From Bradyrhizobium sp. (GTDB lineage: Bacteria > Pseudomonadota > Alphaproteobacteria > Rhizobiales > Xanthobacteraceae): a DNA stretch of 6,846 nucleotides. The notes beneath the pieces are model-generated. The model did not search any database, was not told where the DNA came from, and saw only the letters and a program-made list of their open reading frames with translations. A program made the translations under genes and the position numbers. This document shows, piece after piece, positions 1-4,641 of this stretch. Numbering within the stretch: position 1 is the first letter of the stretch; the number at the start of each line of letters is the position of its first letter. The stretch covers positions 1 through 6,846 of the forward strand of contig JAFAUV010000215.1 of the NCBI GenBank assembly GCA_019243075.1. Reading direction: 5' to 3'.

Positions 1-945
1 AGGCGCAACCCCGAGGGTCAGGATGAAAACGCTGGCGTTCTTGATGATCTCAAGCGTGTTCTCTTTGCTCCAGCCCGGTGGCAGCAGCTCCGCGATCCGC
101 TCACGGATGGCGGCATCGATCTCCACCCCGCTCAACCAATCGACGAAAACGCGGTTGGCGAATGTCGTGTTGATGTATTCGGAAATTTCCATGTGCTGAG
201 CCATATAGCCGCTCTGGTGCAGGCTTCTGGCGAGATTTCTGGCAAAGCACGACCCCATGGTGAAGAAGCGGGTATCCTTGCTGATGAACTTTGGCGCGCG
301 GTTCAGATCGACCGCGATATGATTGGTGATCAGCGCTTGGATATCGCCCAGGAAATCCCTGGTTTCCGGGTAGCGCCCGATCTTCTTCCTGGCAGTGGCC
401 GTCCTGGCGGGCGGCTGGTTCAGGCGCGACTTGCCGATTTCGATGGTCTCTCTGTTCATTGGCGTGTCGTAAGCGGGATCAAGCGCCATCGCTTTTTCAA
501 GACTGGAAATGGATTCTTCCAGAAAGTCGCCGTTGGTCAGGACTTCGCTGAGCACGAAGTAATCGCCGGCCTGGTTCGAGGCCCGAGCGAGTTTGCGAAA
601 CAGCTCGATCGATCTGCTGACGGGGCCGACATCCTTGCAGCGGACGGCCGCTTTCCTGATCAGGTTGAGATTGCCGTCCGTCGGCGTGTCGAAGATCTCG
701 GGATGCTCATCCAGGATCGACAGCATCAGGTCGCGGGCCTCGGCCCGCTTCCTGTGCGTGCAGTCGTCGATCAGTTGCGCATAGACGAAGCGCGCATTGA
801 TGTCCCTGGGGTCCAGCTCGACGATCTTCTTGAACGCCGCCTTGGCGCTGACGAAGTCTTTCTCCTGGAAACATTTGTAGCCGGCTGCCTTGAGCCGGCC
901 GAGAAGTGACTCGAGCGAAGGAGAAGCGGCAAGTTCTGCGGTCAT
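1..945 (-). CDS. TPR-GSCFA domain protein (partial, 3' end outside window)
   Basis: The minus-strand frame is open from an ATG at 945-943 to the left edge, giving 315 codons without a stop. Residues about 16-50 (AGYKCFQEKDF, then AKAAFKKIVELDP) and about 124-158 (ESISSLEKAMALDP) look like TPR helices, which suggests a protein-binding N-terminus. Residues 227-247 contain FFTMGSCFARNLARSL, the motif that names the GSCFA family (Pfam PF08885). The visible part ends with VFILTLGVAP, matching the second conserved strand of that family. The family has no well-established function; a hydrolase-like fold resembling SGNH esterases has been suggested, and I recall members near surface-polysaccharide genes. 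No clear Shine-Dalgarno precedes the ATG and the frame stays open upstream, so the start is uncertain. Ten of 24 arginine codons are AGA or AGG, unlike the right-hand genes, which hints at foreign origin. The family call is firm; the cellular role is unknown. Confidence 0.85.
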   Translation of the reverse strand, partial: MTAELAASPSLESLLGRLKAAGYKCFQEKDFVSAKAAFKKIVELDPRDINARFVYAQLIDDCTHRKRAEARDLMLSILDEHPEIFDTPTDGNLNLIRKAAVRCKDVGPVSRSIELFRKLARASNQAGDYFVLSEVLTNGDFLEESISSLEKAMALDPAYDTPMNRETIEIGKSRLNQPPARTATARKKIGRYPETRDFLGDIQALITNHIAVDLNRAPKFISKDTRFFTMGSCFARNLARSLHQSGYMAQHMEISEYINTTFANRVFVDWLSGVEIDAAIRERIAELLPPGWSKENTLEIIKNASVFILTLGVAP

Positions 946-1091
946 GTCGAGGATGCGTCTTTCGATGTCGTTCCGGCAGTGGCGTGTGTTGGCGCGGCCA
1001 GCCGCCTCCAAGCGAAGGCCCCATCGATCGGCTTCACTCCATGACAGACCCCGACGGCCACGCAGGCAACTCGAGTGCACCCGCTCGCGAG

Positions 1092-1122
1092 CCGTTAACC
1101 CTCGCCGATTCGGTGTTAACGG
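1092..1122. promoter_or_regulatory. Inverted repeat with GTTAAC arms, candidate operator
   Basis: CCGTTAAC at 1092-1099 is the exact reverse complement of GTTAACGG at 1115-1122, separated by 15 bases. Each arm also contains the self-complementary hexamer GTTAAC, and the two hexamers start 21 bases apart, about two helical turns. That geometry suits a dimeric or tetrameric regulator. It lies about 150 bases upstream of the GSCFA start codon. The TTAA spacing does not fit the CtrA consensus (TTAA-N7-TTAA). No T-tract follows, so it is unlikely to be a terminator. The operator role is inference from symmetry and position. Confidence 0.35.
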
Positions 1123-1215
1123 AACGTTAGCTTGGATTGCCGGATGGAGCCAGCGGCAAGGGCGACGTACGAATATGGAGAGGCGCGGCCGCGCGGCAGG
1201 CAGAGCGCCGATGGC

Positions 1216-1258
1216 TCGTCGTGCCCGGGCTCGACCTGGCTCGACCCGGCCATCCATC
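1216..1258 (+). repeat. Degenerate copy of palindromic intergenic repeat with 10-base internal duplication
   Basis: Read on the plus strand this aligns end to end with the intact copy at 2065-2097 (read on the minus strand). Both begin TCGTC, continue with a CCGGGCTYGACC core, and end CCGGCSATCCATC. This copy carries ten extra bases: CTCGACCTGG at 1230-1239 is followed by CTCGACCCGG at 1240-1249, a near-perfect tandem duplication in the loop. The stem is also damaged: GTGCCCGGG at 1221-1229 faces CCCGGCCAT at 1245-1253 with one mismatch and one wobble pair. It appears to be an older, inactive copy. Confidence 0.6.
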
Positions 1259-1563
1259 ACTCTTCATGGTTGCTCCCCATGATCGGAGATCTATGGTCTG
1301 GGATGTCGCAGCCGATTGCAGCATCAAGCAGGATGTCCGTGAGATCGCAGCTCGTTTTATTCCCCGAAGCTCCGATTCAATGTGGTCGGAGGCGGCTCGT
1401 GTGATAACCGCATCGGAGCTTGCCTCTCGCCTGGCCCTAGTGGTAACATTCTGACGGTTGGCACCCACCGCGATAGGCCGCACTGAGTGGTTAGGTGTCC
1501 TCTACAGCAGGCTCCAGCCCGAATAGACTCATACGGTCACTCGAGACGCAGCGATAGAACACC

Positions 1564-1962
1564 ATGAGCAATCTCTGTGGGCGGAGCGTGTTCTTTGTGA
1601 AGGACGCCGAGCGTTCGCTCCAACATTACACCGAGACCCTAGGCTTCTCGTTGGATTGGAATCATCAAGAAGCAGATCGTGCATTCGTATTTCAGGTTAG
1701 CCTGCAAGGTTTCCAGCTTATCCTGAATCAGACGGAGCCGTGGACCGAGCAGCGGGCCGGTCACGGCCGCGCTTTTATCGGGGTCGACGATGATCAGGTC
1801 GATGAGCTTCGTCAACACATTACGCAATACTGCATTAAGACGGACACCATACATTGGGGCGCACCGACGCTCGTGATCCGAGACCTGGACGAGAATGAGT
1901 TGTTCATCTGGCTGCCCGAACGCGAGCGTGCCGGCCTAGAAGCGAATGCCGCCGAGACCTAG
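1564..1962 (+). CDS. Glyoxalase/bleomycin-resistance (VOC) superfamily protein
   Basis: This 132-residue protein has the size and layout of a single-unit VOC protein made of two beta-alpha-beta-beta-beta modules. The first module shows VFFVKDAERSLQHYTETLGF (residues 9-28), the typical start. The second begins near GHGRAFIGVDDDQVDEL (67-82) and ends in RDLDENELFIWLPE (106-119), where E112 sits at the usual metal-ligand position. The first-strand metal ligand (H, Q or E) is not evident, so it may be a ligand-binding, bleomycin-resistance-like member rather than a metalloenzyme. The substrate cannot be predicted. The ATG at 1564 has no good Shine-Dalgarno upstream. By hand count 161 of 300 bases in 1621-1920 are G or C (about 54%), well below the catabolic genes to the right. 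It is a lone plus-strand gene converging on the operon with IS debris just downstream, which suggests acquisition by transfer. Confidence 0.85.
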   Translation: MSNLCGRSVFFVKDAERSLQHYTETLGFSLDWNHQEADRAFVFQVSLQGFQLILNQTEPWTEQRAGHGRAFIGVDDDQVDELRQHITQYCIKTDTIHWGAPTLVIRDLDENELFIWLPERERAGLEANAAET

Positions 1963-1972
1963 CGGATTGAAT

Positions 1973-2068
1973 TTAACAGTTGTGGGCGGCGTAGTTGTCG
2001 AGGACGACGTGGACGATTTTGCCGGCCGGCAGCTGCGCTTCGATCTTGTTAAGGAAGCGATCAAGATG
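1973..2068 (-). pseudogene. IS630-family transposase remnant (31 codons plus stop)
   Basis: Minus-strand translation from 2068 gives HLDRFLNKIEAQLPAGK followed directly by IVHVVLDNYAAHNC and a TAA at 1975-1973. The stretch RFLN..EAQLPAGK..HVVLDNYAAH is typical of IS630-family transposases around the second catalytic aspartate of the DDE triad (the D of LDNYAAH). After the histidine the usual continuation (KHPKVRAWL-like, then the PTSASWLN block with the catalytic glutamate) is absent. The upstream half is also gone, replaced by the palindromic repeat at 2065-2097. No terminal inverted repeats or target duplication were found. This is a dead internal fragment of roughly one tenth of a transposase gene. 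The family assignment rests on remembered motifs. Confidence 0.75.
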
Positions 2069-2097
2069 GATCGCCGGGTCAAGCCCGGCGATGACGA
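2065..2097 (-). repeat. REP-like palindromic repeat, possible bidirectional terminator
   Basis: ATCGCCGGG at 2070-2078 pairs perfectly with CCCGGCGAT at 2084-2092 around a five-base loop, giving a 9-base-pair GC-rich stem. The flanks are TCGTC and CCATC when read on the minus strand. I recall this element (in-frame signature WIAGSSPAMT) as abundant between genes in Bradyrhizobium and other Rhizobiales. It sits between convergent genes, 15 bases past the stop of the substrate-binding-protein gene, so it may end or protect transcripts from either side. No U-tract follows. It directly adjoins the transposase remnant. A diverged copy is at 1216-1258. Confidence 0.8.
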
Positions 2098-2111
2098 TCT
2101 CGGTGACAACG

Positions 2112-3263
2112 TCACTGCGCCGGAACGTATTTCCCATCCTTCACCGTCAAAATGATCCGGGAGCGGTCGTCGAGGCCGTAGCGATCCTTTTCGGTGAAGT
2201 TGTAGACGCCCTGGCTCGCCGCGATCTCATGCTCGGACAGGAAGGCCTGCCGGATCGCCTCGCGAAACTCCGGCGTGCCGGGTTTCGCCGTCTTCAGCGC
2301 GGTCGGGATCACGCGCGCCAGCACCCGGAAGGCATCGTAGGAATGGCCGGCGAACTGGCTTCGGCTGTTCGGGCCGTACTTCGCTTCATAAGCGGTATCG
2401 AGCGCCAGCCCCGGCTTCTTGGTCAGCGCCGAGTCCGGTTGGGTCTCCGGCGACATCACCGGACCCGATGCCATGATCACGCCCTCGGCGGCTTTGCCGG
2501 CGATGCGGATGAAGTCCATGCTGGCGGCGCCGTGCGTCTGGTAGATCAGCCCCTTGTAGCCGCGGTCGCGCAGCTCGGTCTGCGGCAGCGCCGCCGCCGT
2601 GCCGGAGGCGCCGATCAGGATCGCGTCGGGATTGGCCGCAATCAGTTTCAGCACTTGGCCGGTCACCGAGGTGTCGGGACGTGCAAAGCGCTCCTCGTCG
2701 GCGACCGTCATCCCCATCGGCACGCCCTGGTTCTTGAAGTCGTTGAACCAGAGATCCCCATAGGAATCGGAATAGCCGATATAGCCGACGGTTTTGACGT
2801 GATGCGCCTTCATGTGCTCGTACAGCACCTTGCCCATGATCGGCACCGGCTGCGGCATGTCGACCGACCATTTGGCGCGCTCCGGCGTGATCGGGAAGGG
2901 CGCAAGCCCGATATGCGGGATGCCGGCCTCATTGGCGACGTTGGACACGGCAATCGTCGGCGGCGTGGTCGACGAGCCCATGATGACGTCGGCCTTGGAC
3001 TCCGTGACAAAGCGCCGCGCATTGGTGGTCGCATTGGTCGGATCGCCGCCATCGTCGAGCACGATCACCTTCAACGGCATCCCGGCGATCTCCTTCGGCA
3101 CGAACTCCAGCGCATTGCGCTCGGGGATGCCGAGCGCGGCCGCGGGTCCCGTGGTGCTGATGGAGATGCCGATGGTGATTTCACTGGTCTGGGCGACGGA
3201 TGGCGAGCCCGGCAGCGCCAGGACCACGGCGAGCGCCGCGGCCGACAAAAAGGCCTTTTTCAT
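2112..3263 (-). CDS. ABC transporter periplasmic substrate-binding protein (branched-chain amino acid / aromatic acid type)
   Basis: This 383-residue protein is of normal size for the Leu/Ile/Val-binding-like family (Peripla_BP_6). The start is ATG at 3263, preceded by AGGGAGGAA at 3275-3267; an in-frame ATG 57 bases further upstream would bury the signal peptide. Residues 1-24 form a signal peptide: MKK, a hydrophobic core, then a cleavage site near SVA|QTS. The mature protein starts EITIGISISTTGPAAALG, the family's first strand and ligand-binding loop. Later landmarks include the VIMGSSTTPP segment (about 114-123) and VGYIGYSDSYG (about 177-187) at the second-lobe start. Permease and ATPase genes are not in the window. 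It is the last gene of the run, after CoA ligase, dehydrogenase and thioesterase. Related proteins in Rhodopseudomonas bind p-coumarate and other aromatic acids, so an aromatic ligand is likely here, by inference from context. Confidence 0.9.
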   Translation of the reverse strand: MKKAFLSAAALAVVLALPGSPSVAQTSEITIGISISTTGPAAALGIPERNALEFVPKEIAGMPLKVIVLDDGGDPTNATTNARRFVTESKADVIMGSSTTPPTIAVSNVANEAGIPHIGLAPFPITPERAKWSVDMPQPVPIMGKVLYEHMKAHHVKTVGYIGYSDSYGDLWFNDFKNQGVPMGMTVADEERFARPDTSVTGQVLKLIAANPDAILIGASGTAAALPQTELRDRGYKGLIYQTHGAASMDFIRIAGKAAEGVIMASGPVMSPETQPDSALTKKPGLALDTAYEAKYGPNSRSQFAGHSYDAFRVLARVIPTALKTAKPGTPEFREAIRQAFLSEHEIAASQGVYNFTEKDRYGLDDRSRIILTVKDGKYVPAQ

Positions 3264-3266
3264 AGC

Positions 3267-3275
3267 TTCCTCCCT
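3267..3275 (-). promoter_or_regulatory. Strong Shine-Dalgarno fixing the substrate-binding protein start
   Basis: The minus strand reads AGGGAGGAA, then three bases, then ATG at 3263. This strong match decides between this start and the earlier in-frame ATG at 3320, which has no comparable site and would place extra polar residues before the signal peptide. Confidence 0.8.
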
Positions 3276-3282
3276 GAACGTC

Positions 3283-3301
3283 TTGATCGAGTGCAGATCA
3301 A
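3283..3301. promoter_or_regulatory. TTGATC-N7-GATCAA dyad upstream of the substrate-binding protein gene
   Basis: TTGATC at 3283-3288 and GATCAA at 3296-3301 are perfect inverted arms separated by seven bases. The dyad lies 20 bases upstream of the start codon, just ahead of the Shine-Dalgarno, in the 91-base gap after the thioesterase gene. A 19-base dyad of this kind would fit an operator for a dimeric regulator (for example MarR or GntR type) controlling an internal promoter. No clear -35/-10 was identified and no regulator gene is in the window, so this is only a candidate. Confidence 0.3.
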
Positions 3302-3354
3302 AATTTGGCCGCCGGTTCAACCCTTCTTTAGGCGATGGCGTTCGGCCACGCGGC

Positions 3355-3774
3355 TTAGCCGCGCGTGAATTTGTCGATGATCTCGGCCGGCATCGGCGCC
3401 GATTTCAGCTTGTCCGGATTGCCCGGATCGCGGCCGACCAGGACGCGCTTCTCGAAGGCCTCGATCGCGAGCTGGTCGCCCTTGAATACCTTGTGGGTGA
3501 CATCGAAGCTGGAGCGCCCGAAGCTCTCGATCCGGCTTTCGATGGTGATCCAGTCGCCATGGGTCGAGGCGATGTAGAATTTTGCCCGCGTGTCGACCAT
3601 GGGAATGCCGACCAGGCCATATTTGTGCACGATGTCCTGCTTGGCGAAGCCGGCCGCCTCGAACATGATCGAGGTGGAATCGTCGAACATGGCAAAATAG
3701 CGCGGGTAATAGACGATGTTCGCGGGGTCGCAATCACCCCACTGGATCTGCACATCGCGCCGATGCACGAACAT
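3355..3774 (-). CDS. 4-hydroxybenzoyl-CoA-type hotdog thioesterase
   Basis: This 139-residue single hotdog-fold protein would hydrolyse an acyl- or aroyl-CoA to free acid and CoA in the cytoplasm. Residues 7-26 read DVQIQWGDCDPANIVYYPRY, close to the active-site segment of the Pseudomonas 4-hydroxybenzoyl-CoA thioesterase (GDCDPAGIVWYP). D16 aligns with its catalytic aspartate D17. Further shared stretches are GLVGIPMVDTRAKFYIAST (about 53-71) and ITIESRIESFGRSSF. Length matches the family. The ATG at 3774 has only a weak AGAG upstream. It follows the dehydrogenase gene after 83 bases that contain a hairpin. In this neighbourhood the natural substrate is probably a hydroxylated or methoxylated benzoyl-CoA left after side-chain shortening, or it may clear stalled CoA esters. 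The fold call is firm; the substrate is inferred. Confidence 0.88.
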   Translation of the reverse strand: MFVHRRDVQIQWGDCDPANIVYYPRYFAMFDDSTSIMFEAAGFAKQDIVHKYGLVGIPMVDTRAKFYIASTHGDWITIESRIESFGRSSFDVTHKVFKGDQLAIEAFEKRVLVGRDPGNPDKLKSAPMPAEIIDKFTRG

Positions 3775-3803
3775 GATTGAAACTCTCTAGCGGGGCCGAG
3801 CGG

Positions 3804-3831
3804 TCACCTCTCCCTGAAGGGGAAGAGGTGA
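3804..3831. repeat. Hairpin-forming intergenic repeat between dehydrogenase and thioesterase genes
   Basis: TCACCTCT at 3804-3811 pairs with AGAGGTGA at 3824-3831. The stem extends through CCC (3812-3814) against GGG (3820-3822) with one bulged A, leaving a TGAAG loop, for about 11 pairs. The sequence and the following AAGCGCAGCGCGTGGCA resemble another short repeat I recall from Bradyrhizobium intergenic DNA. Lying inside the putative transcript, it could reduce or stabilise expression of the two downstream genes. No U-tract follows on the minus strand, so a strong intrinsic terminator is unlikely. Confidence 0.55.
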
Positions 3832-3857
3832 AGCGCAGCGCGTGGCATCAACCGGCT

Positions 3858-4619
3858 TCATTTCGGCGCCATGCGCAGCGAGGCGTCGAGACGCACCACT
3901 TCGCCGTTGAGATAAGGGTTGTCGATCATGTGCATCGCCAGCGAGGCGAACTCGTCGGGCTGGCCGAGCCGGTGCGGGAACGGGATCGCGGCGGCGAGCG
4001 AGTCCTGCGCTTCCTGCGGAAGGCCGCCGAGCAGCGGCGTCAGAAACAGGCCGGGCGCGATGGTGAGGACGCGGATGCCGAACTGCGCAAGCTCGCGCGA
4101 GATCGGCAGGGTCATGCCGACGATCCCGCCCTTCGAAGCCGAATAGGCGGCTTGGCCGATCTGGCCGTCATAGGCGGCGACCGAAGCGGTATTGATCACC
4201 ACGCCGCGCTCGCCATGGTCGAGCGGCGGCAGCTTCGACATTTCGGCGGCCGCCAGCCGCAGCATGTTGAACGAGCCGATCAGGTTGATCTTGATCACCT
4301 TCTCGAAATCGGGGAGCGGGTGCGGCCCGTCGCGGCCGACCACGCGCTTGGCCACGCCGATGCCGGCGCAGTTGACCAGCACGCGCGCCGGCCCATGCGC
4401 CTTGGCCGCCTGCAGGATGGCGGCTTCGGCGGAGGAGGCATCGGAGACGTCGCAGACGATGGCGATGCCCTTGAGCTCGGCGGCGAGGCTCTCCGCCAGT
4501 TTGGCGTTGAGATCGCAGATCGCAACCTTGGCGCCCTGGGCGGCGAGTTTTCGCGCCGTCGCGGCGCCCAGTCCCGAAGCTCCGCCGGTGACGATGGCGG
4601 CCTGATCCTTCAATTGCAT
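3858..4619 (-). CDS. Short-chain dehydrogenase, 3-hydroxyacyl-CoA dehydrogenase (HSD17B10-like) type
   Basis: This 253-residue classical SDR is expected to oxidise a 3-hydroxyacyl-CoA to the 3-ketoacyl-CoA with NAD in the cytoplasm. The visible motifs are complete: TGGASGLG at 11-18 (cofactor glycine motif), D36 after the second strand (favours NAD over NADP), NCAG at 83-86, N112, S146, and the catalytic YSASK with Y159 and K163, followed by PG at 189-190. The segment GVVINTASVAAYDGQIGQAA resembles type II 3-hydroxyacyl-CoA dehydrogenases. The ATG at 4619 follows GGGAGGA by four bases. The frame is open further upstream, but that extension overlaps the CoA ligase gene and lacks SDR features. 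The gene starts 22 bases after the ligase stop, so the two are surely co-transcribed. Its partner enzymes suggest it acts on 3-hydroxy-3-arylpropanoyl-CoA, which is inference. Confidence 0.92.
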   Translation of the reverse strand: MQLKDQAAIVTGGASGLGAATARKLAAQGAKVAICDLNAKLAESLAAELKGIAIVCDVSDASSAEAAILQAAKAHGPARVLVNCAGIGVAKRVVGRDGPHPLPDFEKVIKINLIGSFNMLRLAAAEMSKLPPLDHGERGVVINTASVAAYDGQIGQAAYSASKGGIVGMTLPISRELAQFGIRVLTIAPGLFLTPLLGGLPQEAQDSLAAAIPFPHRLGQPDEFASLAMHMIDNPYLNGEVVRLDASLRMAPK

Positions 4620-4623
4620 GATG

Positions 4624-4630
4624 TCCTCCC
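4624..4630 (-). promoter_or_regulatory. Shine-Dalgarno fixing the dehydrogenase start
   Basis: GGGAGGA on the minus strand lies four bases before the ATG at 4619, in the 22-base gap after the CoA ligase stop at 4642. It supports this start over a longer frame running back into the ligase gene. Confidence 0.8.
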
Positions 4631-4641
4631 AAACAATTTTC

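Larger units (their letters stand above)
946..1563. other. 618-base intergenic stretch without a convincing gene
   Basis: This stretch separates the divergently oriented GSCFA and VOC genes, so both promoters probably lie here. Several overlapping short open frames exist on both strands around 1127-1483, but none shows a recognisable domain or good ribosome binding site, and their amino acid content (rich in R, S, P) looks like out-of-frame GC-rich DNA. The two structures I can support are the GTTAAC inverted repeat at 1092-1122 and the degenerate palindromic repeat at 1216-1258. I found no tRNA-like cloverleaf and no convincing -35/-10 pair. It may contain decayed coding sequence too degraded to recognise. 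Confidence 0.6.

Noticed and set aside
193..909. 238-codon open frame on the plus strand
   Set aside because: It is antisense to the GSCFA gene, whose frame carries the diagnostic motif and TPR-like repeats.
1092..1122. CtrA-type binding site
   Set aside because: The two TTAA elements are 21 bases apart start to start, whereas the CtrA consensus needs a 7-base spacer.
1459..1475. Possible sigma-54 promoter (TTGGCAC) ahead of the VOC gene
   Set aside because: The -24 half is present, but the -12 TTGC element is missing at the required spacing.
1127..1483. Overlapping small open frames on both strands (plus 1132-1404 and 1137-1454, minus 1127-1483)
   Set aside because: There is no recognisable domain, no good ribosome site and no reason to prefer one frame. 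The region includes the degenerate palindromic repeat. A decayed gene cannot be excluded.
3264..3320. Longer N-terminus (ATG at 3320) for the substrate-binding protein
   Set aside because: The strong Shine-Dalgarno and signal peptide both point to the ATG at 3263.
1995..3368. 457-codon open frame on the plus strand
   Set aside because: It is antisense to the substrate-binding protein gene, arginine- and histidine-rich, with no recognisable domain.
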